Positions 1 through 11,041 of a DNA stretch of 22,954 nt are shown in pieces (the stretch's first letter is position 1; the number at the start of each line of letters is the position of its first letter). A model generated the notes under the pieces. That model searched no databases and had not been told where the DNA came from. It worked only from the letters and a program-made list of their open reading frames with translations. The position numbers and the translations under genes were made by a program. Origin of the DNA: Blastomyces gilchristii SLH14081 (Eukaryota; Ascomycota; Eurotiomycetes; Onygenales; Ajellomycetaceae); the NCBI RefSeq assembly GCF_000003855.2, contig NW_003101636.1:1-22954 (forward strand), written 5' to 3'.

Positions 1-1
1 A

Positions 2-112
2 TTCTACTCATATGCAAGTGAACCTTATAATGAGTTTTCGGGAAAGATTGAATATAGATTAAGTGTTGATTATACAGAAGAAAATACAGATATTATAATT
101 ACCTCAAAATAA
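2..112 (+). CDS. 3' end of a possible host gene (partial)
   Basis: An open frame enters from the left edge and runs 36 codons to a TAA at 110-112. The readable tail starts FYSYASEPYNEF and ends in DIIITSK. It has no internal stop and keeps CC, CG and GG dinucleotides that are nearly absent further right, so it looks unmutated. The composition is mixed and hydrophilic, like a normal protein C-terminus. I do not recognise the family. It could equally be a chance open frame in AT-rich DNA, since only 111 bases are visible. Confidence 0.35.
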   Translation, partial: FYSYASEPYNEFSGKIEYRLSVDYTEENTDIIITSK

Positions 113-1033
113 TAAAAACATAGAAAAATATAAATGAGTGATAATTAAATACATACAATAATAACATCTCAGCTCAGAAACATAAAGTGATTTATTATAA
201 TAATTTATATACTTCTGTATTTATTAAAAATCTGAGATGCTTGAGTTTTAAATTTAATATATTCTCTGTGAGTTTCAAACCTGTATATCTTTGATTTCTC
301 ATATTATAATACTATCAGATAACTGCATTAACTATTCAGCTACTGATATAATCAGTAAGTATAGAATTGTATCATCTGTATTCACATATTTTAACACAGT
401 TATTAACTCATAAAAATATGAAAATTATATAATGAAATTCACATTTTAATAAACAGTTAAAACTCACTGTCTATGTTATTTCTTTGTATGAAATTTAATT
501 ATAATAAAGTTGTAAACATTATCTGTGTGAAAGTTATACTGATTGAAAATAAATTCATAGTAATTAAACCAGTTGATAATAAAGCTTGTATTCTTACTAA
601 ACTGTAAAAATAAGTCTTTTCAGATAATTATTCAGAGATTTACAGCTTGATATAATATATACTAATAATTACTAGAAGTATTCTGTCAGGTCACGTGATC
701 TGACTTACTAATTCTTGCACTATATAACTTCTCACAAGCTAGTAATCTTTCAATCAAGAAAAGCTTTACATCTTTCACAGATTATGAGACTTGTTTTGCA
801 CAAAATTGCTGTCAATTCAGAATTTCTTATCAATATAATTATTATTTTAACTACTGCTTCATTTGATACATCTATCAGGTGTTAAAATCATCTTATTCTA
901 TTAATATTAATGTGTTTGAGATCTTGTTAATCAACAATACTACTGCTCACTTAAAAAGAAGCTTGCAGAAAACACATCATATTGTAAAAGAAAAAGCAAG
1001 AAAAAGAGAATAATATTGACAAGAATTTAATAA
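113..1033. other. AT-rich non-coding stretch; probable 5' LTR/leader of the copia element
   Basis: There is no sustained open frame. The right half has promoter-like features: a near-palindrome centred on CACGTG (685-704), a TATA-like tatataa at 719-725, and a TTTCACA at about 773-779 that could be an LTR end just upstream of a primer site. By position this should hold the copia 5' LTR and leader, because Gag starts at about 1034. I could not match it to the bases after the copia stop at the right end of the window, so LTR borders are unresolved. The left part (113-640) may be host intergenic DNA. Confidence 0.35.
685..704. promoter_or_regulatory. Near-perfect 20-bp palindrome centred on CACGTG
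   Basis: The stretch GTCAGGTCACGTGATCTGAC reads the same on both strands except for one mismatched pair. That pair would match before a single CC-to-TC change, the mutation seen throughout the window. CACGTG is the E-box core bound by bHLH factors. It lies about 15 bp upstream of a TATA-like sequence. An LTR promoter element is an inference. Confidence 0.3.
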
Positions 1034-2450
1034 ATGAATATCAAGATAATGAATTTAACATGATCTCACTCACATACACATTCGCAATCTCATGTTCAAC
1101 TCACTGATTCAGTTGATAATAATTCTTCATACTTATACTCTGTCAGTGAACATTCTTCTGAAGTATTTAAAAGCTTCATTAATAAATACTCTGAAACACT
1201 CTCTCAATTCGAAGCTGGTTTAAATACAGCTTCTGACATAGTCAGGCCAGCTTCTCAATCTACTTGATAGCTTAATGCTGATTCTCATGATAAGAATAAT
1301 GAATACTCAGATATCTATCATTCAGACAAGATAATATTAAATCAGCAGATGAAACATCTTAAGATAATATTTAAGATGAAGAAGAAGAGATGAAGAGCTC
1401 TAAAGCTTGAATTACAACTAAAAAAACTCTGTCAATAGAGATTCTCAATCTCTACAGATCAATCTCAGAATATTAATAATTATTCTATTATTACTTTAAC
1501 AGTCTGTTTAGCTATATGAAATTCTAATCTCAGTGAAAGATTGAAATACAATCTCTATGAACTGAATAGCTGTGTTGATAAGATAATCTCTCAATTCAAG
1601 AAAGATGTCAAGAATGCTGTGAGATTAAACAGTCTAACTGATATATTTAATTACATCACATAAAGCATCTTCATGAAAGTAAAACTGATTAGTATACAGT
1701 GTTAATACATGATAGAGAAACAACAGACTCAGAACTCTCTATAAAGAGATACTGAATGAGTATTATTCTGAGACATCAGAAACTAATGACTCTATATATT
1801 CATTTTAAACTCATTGAGTGCAGATGTCAGATCATGTTTCTTCAAATATAATGAAAATTGAATTGCTTATACTCTCTGAAATGTGATTGAACAGAAATAC
1901 TCTGTCTTAAAAACACAGTTATACCGTGAGATAGTTCTGAAATTTATGTCACTTGATAATACACAGATCATCAATCTATACATGTTCTTTAATAAGTTTC
2001 AGTCTGATATTATAAAATTGAAGATGATGAATACTTCTCTCTCAGATATATGAATATTTGATATCTTCTACTTAGTTTTACTCAACAATTGAAGAAATTA
2101 TGTTCAAAAGAAGATAGAGAAGATACAGAATTTTAAATTCACAGCTGTGATATTAAATATTGATCTTCTTATAAAGAAGATCTACTCATGACTTAATTCT
2201 TCAAAGAATAAAAAGAATCTACAGAGTACAGATTCTGTAGCTAACTTCACTATAATAGCTATAACAGCTATAACTGCTACAACATCTATCAATTCTAACA
2301 ATAATACATTGAATTCAGCCTGTGAAGACTGTACTGAATATGATTATAATAGTTCTTAAGAAGGCTTCTATAATTATTAAGATTTAAGCAATTCATCTAC
2401 ATATTCTGAATGTGAGAGATCTCACTTTAATAACTGTTAATTAATTAATT
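1034..2450 (+). pseudogene. Ty1/copia Gag region (decayed)
   Basis: The start chosen is the ATG at 1034, which is in frame with a long Gag-like stretch (SHVQLTDSVDNNSSYLYS at about 1090) that runs to at least 1665. It is interrupted only by stops explained by TGG to TGA or CAG/CAA to TAG/TAA. The protein is rich in Ser, Asn, Lys and Glu, with a predicted helical part at about 1330-1440 (KHLKIIFKMKKKRWRALKLE, reading TGA as former Trp). A knuckle-like CERSHFNNC lies at 2411-2437, followed by a basic stretch of the kind seen before copia proteases. Gag would package the element RNA. Assignment rests mainly on position upstream of clear copia protease and integrase motifs. Confidence 0.6.
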
Positions 2451-5150
2451 CAGACAGTGCTCTGAATAATTGAAGAATCTACAATACTGTAAGAATAAAG
2501 AAATTCAAAGAAAGGAAGAAAAAGAATAATAGTAAGAGTAGAACTCAACTATTTATTACAGATGATTCAGAGACCTTTCAAATAAGAAATCTTATAGAGA
2601 TTATAAATATATCAGTCTGTTTTATGAAATCTCATAAGAATTCTCTCACTATATGAAATAGTAGCATCAGATGCTATATTATAAGTAATAGATTATGATT
2701 TTCAAAGCTTATAGCAATTAACAGTTCAATAGTTTAAGTGATTAATAAGGTTATTCTGAAGATTCAGAGTGTTAGCACTGTGTTCATTCTAGTGAGTGAA
2801 AGATTAATAGAGTTCAATTATATATACTATGTATCAGAACTAGCTGCAAATCTAATCTCTGCTAAGCTTATAAAGTATCAGAGCTATATTGATTATAATA
2901 TACATGTTGATACTGAGAACTATTCTGAGTTTCTATTATCTATCAGTAGTGATATCTTCTATATTAATCTATCTTATAATAATATTTACATTCTATTTAA
3001 CAGCTCACTGACATTTCATGATGTAATGAATGACTTAATGTATAAAGTAGTGATCTATATAACTATTCTGAAATCAAAGACAATCTCAACAGATTATAAT
3101 TTGAATACAGAGTTTTTGAGATCTTTCAGCTGTGATAAGATTGAACAGTTAATCAACTCTAAGAATTCAGATACTGATTTCTTTATTATTTTATCTTTAT
3201 CTTGATTATCTGCAGTTCTTCTGAAGCGGCTTCTGATAGATAAGTAACATCATTGACTTAATTATATTGATGAAAATAGTATATTGAAAATAATCAGAGA
3301 TCTGTGATTTGATATTATTATTATCAGTCTGAAAAAATTATCATTCTGTGCTACATGTATTAAGACTAAACAGAAATGTGCATTCTACAAGAATTTCACA
3401 TCATATCATATCATCTGTAAGGTCTTGAAGATTTGAGTGAATATTTTCAGTGATGATAAGACTCTTAAGACTGAAAATGATATATCATCTTACACTGACA
3501 AGAAGCTTGCAACGATAATTACAGATAATATCACTCAGATGAGATGAATATTTCTATTAAAATGAAAGAATGAGACATTGAAATATCTACAGATCTTCAA
3601 TCAATTTATCAAGAATCTGCTGAGACATAACATTGCAATAATTCACTCAGATTGTGAGAAATTTAATTTAAATACAGTCACAGTATATATACTCAGTGAA
3701 GAAATAAAATGAGAGCTAACTCTCTCTCATACTTGACAGTAAGATAGAGTACTTAAATAATCAATTGATTTAATCATTGAGAAGTCTTAATCACTATTAA
3801 TAGACTCTTCTCACTTCTGAAAAGATATGAGATGAGTAGCACTGACTGTGTGACCGTGTCTGAGATCAGGACCAGATTTTTTGATAGTCTCATTACCAAT
3901 TCGACTGATCCCATTACATGGTTTTAACATTAGATAGTAGTCTCATACAGTCTCAGTGAGACTTACTGTCTACTCTTGTCATATTTTCCAAATAGAACCA
4001 TGATTTCCACTTGTCAATTTAAATTATTTTTATTGCTTTAAATGACTTTAAATCTCATTTGAGTGTTATCAAAAAGCGTTACTTTTTAAAAAATTAAAAA
4101 TAGTCTAAAAAAAACCTTAAAATGTCTAAAAATAGTAACTTTATGCCAAGAATGGGACTAAATGGAATCAAATGAGACCACTTTCTCATTTTTTTCAAGT
4201 CATGGTTCCATTTTAAGATCTGATATATAGTCACTTTGCATGTTTTTTTGATGGCTAGTCTCAGTGAGATTCATGTCAAGAAATGTATGAGACCAGATCA
4301 AATGAGACTAAACGTGAAATTCATGGTCTCAGCGGCCAGTCTAGAGATGAGGCAGTTATTACAGTCACAGAGCTGCTTAATCTTATACTAATCACAACTA
4401 TATTATATAAGAGCTCTGAAAATACAAAGTTAATTACACTGTATAAGACCTAGCTTGAAGCTCTACCTTCTGCATATAATATTCACTGTTGAGATTGTAA
4501 AGCATTCTTGAAGATAGTCTTCAAGCTCATCAATAAGATGACTTCTCACTTTAAGAAGTTGATTTTTATGAGATATAATGATTTTATCAATTATATATTG
4601 ATGAATTCCTTCAACAGATGTTTATACATATCAAAAGATATCATCTTCTAGAAGAATCTTTATCTTGCTAATTCATTTATACTGATAATACACAATCTGA
4701 AGATTCTACTCAATGCAGTCTGTAAAGTAGCTGCAGTGATTTCTTCAGTTATATCAGATCTATTCACTGTTATAATTTCTTCAGTGACTTCTGATTCATT
4801 AACTGATAATCTGTTTATTAGTGAGAAAATTCAATCTGAGTGTTCATTATTTTATACTCACTAATAATTGATGAATTGATTATGAAATTTTCACAAGAAT
4901 ATCTATCTTTTTAATACAGAATACACTGAACTTCTCAGAACTCACAGTTAAATCTGATAATTCTTCAACATCTATAAGAAATATCACTATAGTAAGAAAA
5001 TCTACAGTAAGAAAATCTTCAGTAAGAGACAGTCTTGAAGATCTATCTTTTAATTCTGAGATTGCTGCACTTTCAATTTCAAAGAATCTCACACATGTCA
5101 AAGATTTTATAAAATAAAAATATTATTACAAGATCTATATTAAAGAGATT
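2451..5150 (+). pseudogene. Ty1/copia protease and integrase (decayed, split by a MITE)
   Basis: Protease remnant at about 2651-2720: the W-D-S-G-type motif reads W-N-S-S, so the catalytic Asp is now Asn. The copia signature YVSELAANLISAKL follows at 2826-2870. The GAG-pre-integrase zinc-binding region lies at about 3238-3400 with HH then C-x2-C (HH..FCATC). The integrase core follows: VWVNIF at about 3431-3447, where the usual first catalytic Asp is Asn; then HSDCEKF at 3648-3664, which keeps the second Asp. A PHTPxQ-like LSHTWQ and an EKSWSLLIDSS motif come next, and MITE copy 1 then cuts in at 3837. After it the frame resumes as DEAVITVTELLNL. A small frame slip lies near 3805-3820. The 2738-3205 stretch is the longest stop-free piece of this polyprotein, not a separate gene. 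The copia linker towards the reverse transcriptase (about 4700-5150) is barely readable. Confidence 0.85.
3837..4343 (+). mobile_element. hAT-like MITE, copy 1 (507 bp)
   Basis: This element matches the copies at 9704-10208 and 22202-22706 along its whole length. It lies between perfect 8-bp direct repeats GAGATGAG (3829-3836 and 4344-4351), the target duplication size of hAT transposons. Ends are short imperfect inverted repeats: TAG(C)ACTGACTG on the left, with one inserted base against copy 2, and ...GGCCAGTCTA on the right. It has no coding capacity, so it must have been moved by a transposase from elsewhere. It interrupts the copia integrase; removing it and one repeat restores the frame EKIWDEAVITVTEL. 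A/T-rich inverted arms GTTACTTTTTA (4078-4088) and TAAAAATAGTAAC (4127-4139) could form a central hairpin. Confidence 0.92.
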
Positions 5151-5378
5151 AACTGTTTAAAACAGATTAAGATCTGATAACTGATTAAGAGAACATTACA
5201 AGTAAGTATTTTTCACAGTTAATGAGTATTTGATAAGAAGTTCAATAATATAAGTGAGATTATCTGCTATAAGGCCTGCTGAATTGTCTGCAGAAATCAT
5301 TAACAGAAGAGAATCAATTACTTAAGAATCTTTACATCTGTTATCTCTGCATTCATCTCTTGAGCTCTTATGACAATC
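5151..5378 (+). pseudogene. Ty1/copia reverse transcriptase, N-terminal part (split by gypsy A)
   Basis: In one frame the sequence from about 5254 reads YKACWIVCRNHWQKRINY (TGA read as former Trp), then TSVISAF and ALMTIS. This corresponds to the copia RT motif YKARLVARGF..Q..GIDY..TFA.V. The frame stops abruptly at 5378 where gypsy A begins. It continues at 20990 as AFWDWYILQIDTM, the QMDVKTAFL motif of the same enzyme. The last five bases, CAATC (5374-5378), are repeated at 20985-20989 as the gypsy A target duplication. This is the clearest evidence that the copia element predates gypsy A. Confidence 0.85.
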
Positions 5379-5636
5379 TGTAAGAAATCCCGCTTCTCAC
5401 AGATTCTTTACCTCTATTTCTATCTCTCATGTAATTAATAGGGTTAGCAGCCCTTGGCTACACACAACTATATAGACTGAAGTTCGCGAATACTATTCAT
5501 AACTCAGCTTGAATACTATTATACATTTGATTTCTATATTTTATCTTTCTATCATGAATACTTCTAGTAATTAACAGTATATATCATATCAAGCTGCAAA
5601 CATCTGAATAATTGCCTGTAAGTACTTATTCTTATA
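5379..5636 (+). repeat. Gypsy A 5' LTR (258 bp)
   Basis: It aligns over its whole length with 20727-20984. The first roughly 110 bp keep CC, CG and GG (cccgc near 5389, agggttagcagcccttggc near 5440, ttcgcgaa near 5482), where the 3' LTR has transitions. The inner part is decayed instead: atatcatatcaagc near 5580 against catatcacgccaag in the 3' copy. The LTR would hold the promoter and polyadenylation signals. Gag starts 33 bp downstream. A primer-binding site is not recognisable. Confidence 0.92.
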
Positions 5637-5668
5637 TTTCAAGCTCAGTTAGTCAGTAACTGTCTGTT

Positions 5669-6780
5669 ATGACTGAAAGAACTAGAAACTTATATACTTC
5701 AATCTCTGCAAATTCTACTATAGACATTCAGAAGTAGTTATCTGAATCATGAATAATCTCTATAAAAGAAGTTTCAGAGAACTTATCAATTACTTACAGA
5801 ATATCATTCTCTGTATCTGTGATAGAAAAACTCTCTGAATTCATGAATAAATTAATCTTAGTGAAGAACATTCTTAAGCATCTTCTATAAAATTAAGCTA
5901 TTTTTCTATAAGAAATGCTTACTGTCTGTAAACACTCTTGAACTGAGTCTCTAGACATAATCTTCAGAGATACTTATAAACTGAAAAGAAACTTTCTTAA
6001 GCTGTGATTACTTAAGATCACTTACTGAATCACAATCTATAAACACTTTTACAAGTTTGTATTTAAAATTGACTTACAAGCTCAGCTGTGTGATATGAAA
6101 GATGAAGAAGCTATTATCTATATAATAACAGATCTCTACTACACTGAAGTCAAGAACTGACTAAATTATCTAGAAAATGATTATAAGAGATCTCACTGAT
6201 CTGTTCTTAAAACCTATCTAGAGAATAAGTTGAGAGACTCTGTGAGTTGAACAGAGAATATCTGAACTGCAATCATCAATATTAGAAAAAGAGATGAGAA
6301 ATCTGATAAAGACTACTTACAGTGCTTTATGAAATTATAATATAAATTAAGATCTATGAAAACAGAGCTCTGAAACAAGATCTAAATGATGATATTTATA
6401 AAGAGACTGAATAAAGATATATAGAACAAGCTCATTGAGCAAGACTCTAAGTTCTTGACTCTGAAGAAACTGATAACTCTTATTCACTATTTATAAATTA
6501 CTGTAAGAGTCACAGATCTGTAGAGAGTGAATTATTAACTGACTCTGTAAGAGTCAGAATAACAGAGAACAGATTTATTAGAAAAAGATAATAAGACACA
6601 GAGAGAATCATATCTGACTACTAAGTAGAGAGAGAGAGCTTCACAAGCTTCTATGAATAGAGTATATAATAGAGAGATTAAGAAAAAGAATCTCTGCTTT
6701 ATCTATTCTAAATCAGAATATCTCTGTACAAACTGTTCAGATAAATTAAAATAGAAATTTAAGAAGTTACAGACAGAGTC
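5669..6780 (+). pseudogene. Gypsy A Gag (decayed)
   Basis: The start is the ATG at 5669, which opens MTERTRNLYTSISANST and fits shortly after the 5' LTR. A capsid-like helical region lies at about 6075-6500 (DEEAIIYIITDLYYTEVKNW, then YLENDYKRSH). The zinc knuckle at about 6690-6740 fits C-x2-C-x4-H-x4-C spacing but reads C-F-I-Y....Y....C, so the second Cys and the His have become Tyr. Stops are mostly TGA at expected Trp and TAG/TAA at expected Gln. Gag would form the cytoplasmic virus-like particle. It is not functional now. Confidence 0.8.
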
Positions 6781-8790
6781 AGTAACAGTCTTCTTAAGAG
6801 TCTTGAAACTGATATCTGAATCTGTTACTTCTCTGATAAAAATACTTACTTATAGAAAGAGATGACACTGCAGTACTACTACTCTGTAAGTATGAGAAGT
6901 ATTAATAAACTCAGAATCTCAGGTCACTGTAGTGTTTCTAAAGCTTATAAAGTAAATGAGCTGAGTGATGAAAACTGAAAATCTGCTCTTATAATAAGCA
7001 GAGTGTGAGAACTCAGATCTGAGAGCTGAGAGACTTATAAGTTATCTTTGAATTATAAGATCTCTTCAGAATCTGAAGAAGATTTGTAAAAACTATGATT
7101 ATTATAGATATTATAGAAGATATATACTTAAGACTTATATAACTTCAAAGACACAATTCATATATAGCTGTCTGTGAGTCAGGTTTATACTTCTGATCAG
7201 TGTTGACAGACTCACTTATAGAGATAGAATTAGTTAATGCTGTAGAGTTGATTAGAGAAGATAAGCTTATCTATATAATGACTTTGTAAATATCTGAGAA
7301 CTTTGCAGTTATGAAAACTGAGCTTCAGATATCAGAAAAATACTGAGATTTTATAGAGATATTCAGTTCAGTAAAGACAGCTGAGCTTTCTTCTTACTGT
7401 GAGAAGAATCTGATAATAGATTTGATAGAAGAGTAGAAACTCTTCTGAGAATCAATCTATAAGCTCTTTCATTATAAGACAGAGATCTTGTAAGTCTATA
7501 TGAAGAAGAATCTGAAGAATAACTTTATCTGATCTTCACAGATCTCTGTGAAAGCTTCTGTGATATTTATAAAGAAGAAGAATAAAGATCTCAGATTATA
7601 TATAGACTATCATAATCTGAACTTTAAGATAATAAAGAATTACTATTCACTATCTCTGATTGAGAATGTGATCAACTGTTTTATAAGAGCTGTTATATTC
7701 ATACAACTGAATGTGATCAATGTATATATATAACTGTGAATACAGTTTAAGAATGAATAAAAGACTGTCTTTAGAACTGCACTGAGATTATTTAAATATC
7801 TAGTAATGTCTTTTGATTTGACTAATACTTCTGCAGCATTTCAGTCTTTTATTAATAAAACACTTCATATATATCTGAATGTCTTTGTGATAATATATCT
7901 GAATGATATAATGATGTACTCTGTGAAGAAGAAAGAATATACTGAGTATATATAAAGTATATTGAAGATCTTAGATGAGGCAGAACTGTATATTAAGCTT
8001 ATAAAGTACAACTTCAGTATCTGTTAGATTAATTTTCTAAAATATATAATCACTATAGATAGTATTCAGATAAAATCTTTATAAGTTAAGACTATTCTAT
8101 TATAACTGAAGTTAACTAGTATTTATAAGATTCAGATCTTTCTGAGCTTTGTGAATTTCTATAGATAGTTTATCTTTATATTTATAAGAATCTTCTTAAC
8201 TCTTACAGATATACTGAAGAGTGAAAATAAGAAGAAGTTATTCTATAAATAGAGAATGAAAAGATTATTAAGAAGAGATAACTGTAAGAACTTTCTTATC
8301 TTAGAAGCTTACAGAGTCTTTGCAAGATTAAAACAGATATTCACAGATACAGTGATACTATTTCACTTTAATCTCTTACTTTTAATCAGATTAAAGACAG
8401 ATTTCTTCTTCTTTATAATTTCAGAAATAGTCTTATAACTACAGTTAAATAAGAACTGAGTTTCAGTAGTCTTTTTCTCATGAAAAATGCAACTTATGAA
8501 GATCAACTATGATATTCATAATTAAAAGCTTTTTATAATAGTGAAATTCTTCTGTCACTGATATCACTACTTTGAGAGTCTTATGACAGTGATTACTGTT
8601 AGAACTAATTATAATAGCTTATAACAGTTTATTTCAATCAAGAAACTCTCACAGTGACAGATTCACTGAGCTCAGAGACTGAGTGAGTTCTGATTCAAGA
8701 TAGAATATATCAAGAAAACTAAGAACTCAGTAGACAGATTCTCTCACAGATTAGACTATATTAAGAAGATCAGAATATCAGATATAGAGA
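6781..8790 (+). pseudogene. Gypsy A protease, reverse transcriptase and RNase H (decayed)
   Basis: The protease motif LIDSG reads LINSE at 6902-6916, losing its catalytic Asp. RT begins at about 7540: FIKKKNKDLRLYIDYHNLN matches the FVKKKDG.LRLCVDYR.LN block. A MSFDLTNTSAAFQ block follows near 7810. The active-site YLDD reads YLND at 7896-7907. RNase H follows at about 8256-8780 with HFN..L.I..KTDFFF (usual ETDAS), FFSxKMQLMKINYDIHN at about 8470-8525, and an SEFxFKIEYIKKTKNS-DR-SHR-DY tail. Each block is in the usual gypsy order and spacing, with frame kept for long stretches. This is the copying module of the element and has no intact catalytic centre. Confidence 0.9.
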
Positions 8791-11041
8791 GACTAGAGAA
8801 GATAGAAAAGCTTTACAGAATGCTCAGACTGAGTGTTATAAAGAGATTAATTAAAGAGTCTCTCAATCTCTTATAAGAGAAGAGAGAAGAGAGAGAGAAG
8901 AAGCCTGTGTAACTACTCTCTATAACACTGAGAGTCAACACTCTGAGAATCTCTGTGAGAATTCTTGAAGAGAGTATCTATAATCTGAAGAATTTACAGG
9001 CTTTGAAAAGCACTGTGAAAGACCTGATATAAGAAGAAACAGAGTATAAGTCTTTATAAGATCTTCTATTCAAATTATCTGAACTATAACTAAAGAATAA
9101 ATATACTTAATATATTCAGAAACTGCTTACAGCAGAGATCAATTCTGCAGAAATAAAGAATTAAAGAGACTTAAATAATCTCTTATAAAGAGAGAGCTAA
9201 ATTTATGTGTCTATAAATGAGTTTCTATACATAGAACTCATTAAAAAGTATCATGACTCTTCTCTAGTAAGTTATTTTACAGACACTATAACTTATGAGT
9301 TACTTATAAGAAAATACTTCTGATTAAAGATATAAGAACTTGTGAAGAAGATAGTGAATTCTTATACTGTTTATCAGAGTTCATAGATAGTGTAGTTCAG
9401 ATTATATGAAGAACTTACTTCTCTACTTATTTCACAGAAACCTTGAGAACAGCTAGAAATAAATACTCTTATAAGTCTCTCTAAAAGCAAGAATATATAT
9501 GATGCCTGTTTTAACAGTGTGCTGATGATAGTGAATCACTTTATCAAGATAACACACTTTATACTCATCTACAAGAACTTGAAGTCAAAGAATTTAACTT
9601 ATATCTTTGTCTGCAATGTAATCTGATTACATGAATTATCTGTAAACATTGCCTCAGACAGAGAATTAATCTTCATAGAAAAGTTCTGATCTGATCTGAT
9701 AACTAGACTGACCGTGTGACCGTGTCTGAGACCAGAACCAGATTTTTTGATAGTCTCATTATCAATTCAACTGATCTCATTACACAGTTTTAACATTAGA
9801 TAGTAGTCTCATACTGTTTCAGTGAGACTTACTGTCTACTCTTATCACATTTTCCAAATGAAATCATGATTTCCACTTCTCAATTTAAATTATTTTTATT
9901 GCTTTAAATGACTTTAAATCTCATTTAAGTGTTATCAAAAAGCGTTACTTTTTAAAAAATTAAAAATAGTCTAAAAAAAACCTTAAAATGTCTAAAAATA
10001 GTAACTTTATGCCAAGAATGGGACTAAATGAAATCAAATGAGACCACTTTCTCATTTTTTTAAGTCATGATTTCATTTTAAGATCTGATATATAGTTACT
10101 TTGCATGTTTTTTTAATGACTAGTCCCAGCGGAATTCACGTCAAGAAATGTATGAGACCAGACTAAATGAGACCAAACGTGAAATTCATGGTCCCGGCGG
10201 CCAGTCTACTGATAACTATACTGAAGATTTCACAAGATCTAAGCACAGCTTTTTATCAACAGATAGATAATCAGACAGAATATCTGATAAGTATATTGAA
10301 ACAGTATCTGCAGTGCTTTGTCAATTATAATTAGAATGACTGAATATATTGATTATCACTGACAGAGTTTGTATACAACAACTTAAAGCATGTCAGTACA
10401 GATAAAACTCTCTTTGAAATACTTACTGAGACTTATCTGTGAATAATCTTGATGAATCTGTGAGAGTACACTATAGAGTGTGATGATGTCTGTGAACAGA
10501 CTGAGAGAATTCAGAATATCTGAAAGAAAGTCTTTGAATTCTTGAGAAAGACTCAAGAGTATCAGAAGAGATACTATAACTCTAAGTATATTATAAAGAG
10601 TTTTAAGAAAGATAATAGAGTCTGACTGAGTCTAGAAAATATTATTATGTGAAGATCTAGTAAGAAGCTGAATCTCTTATGAACAGAGTCTTATAAGATT
10701 ATGAGAAAAGTTAGCTTATAGTTTTATAGATTAAACTGTTATCTAAGTTATAGATATACAATATTTTTTATATCTCTTTATTTTATGAATATAAGAAATT
10801 CTCAGAAGAGAATTCTGTGACTCATTACTCTATTTATAAAGTACTAGAGAGTGAAAGAGAATATCAGATCAAAGAAATTATTGACTCAGAGAAGTGAGAT
10901 TACAAGCTCTGATTTAAAATTCAGTGATAAGAGTATTCTGATAAGATAAATAAGTTCACTTGAGAATTATCTGAGTAGATAAGATATCTGTGAAAGCTGA
11001 GATATGACTTTCATATTATAAATTCTGATAAGCTAGAATAA
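8791..11041 (+). pseudogene. Gypsy A integrase with chromodomain (decayed, split by a MITE)
   Basis: The zinc-binding region begins near 9250 with YHDSSL (usual YHDSPLAGHFG), followed by a YxSSxIV remnant. The core has INTLISLSKSKN near 9460 (usual MDFI..LPKS.G; catalytic Asp lost), VNHFIKITHFI near 9530, and SDRELIFIEKFW near 9655, which keeps the second Asp. MITE copy 2 is inserted right after this. Past it the frame continues as LSTAF and QIDNQTEYL near 10265, keeping the catalytic Glu, then EFVYNN and a DNRVWLSLENI block near 10615. A chromodomain follows at about 10859-11041: EYQIKEIIDS, YKLWFKIQW, INKFTWELSE, FHIINSDKLE, then TAA. The chromodomain would tether integration to heterochromatin marks, consistent with a nested location. 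Some residues may follow the TAA if it is a decayed CAA. Confidence 0.9.
9704..10208 (+). mobile_element. hAT-like MITE, copy 2 (505 bp)
   Basis: Perfect 8-bp target repeats CTGATAAC flank it (9696-9703 and 10209-10216). This fits the nTnnnnAn preference known for hAT elements. Ends are TAGACTGACCG and CGGCCAGTCTA, an imperfect inverted repeat of about 11 bp. Inside, the heptamer GTCTCAT occurs at 9753-9759 and 9806-9812, and its reverse complement ATGAGAC at 10038-10044, 10152-10158 and 10167-10173. These are inverted subterminal repeats of the kind bound by hAT transposases. Deleting the element plus one repeat restores the gypsy A integrase frame FWSDLITILKIS. It retains more CC and CG than its surroundings. 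Confidence 0.93.

Noticed and set aside
1034..1060. Shared string atatcaagataatga at 1037 and near 17768 as a repeat
   Set aside because: The match is only about fifteen AT-rich bases in unrelated coding contexts and does not extend.
2738..3205. Independent 155-residue gene
   Set aside because: It holds copia motifs (VSELAANLISAK) and continues in frame with protease upstream and integrase downstream; it is only a stop-free piece of the decayed polyprotein.
3840..4340. CRISPR-like or satellite repeat because of the recurrent GTCTCAT motif
   Set aside because: Spacing is irregular and the motif flips orientation between halves, as for subterminal transposase sites; the unit has transposon ends and target duplications.
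4880..5101. Minus-strand 73-residue gene
   Set aside because: It lies opposite the copia integrase-RT linker, has no recognisable motif, and is most likely a shadow.
8256..8438. Separate 60-residue gene
   Set aside because: It is the RT-RNase H connection of gypsy A (FARLKQIFTDTVILFHFN matches the F..LK..FT..PIL.HF block).
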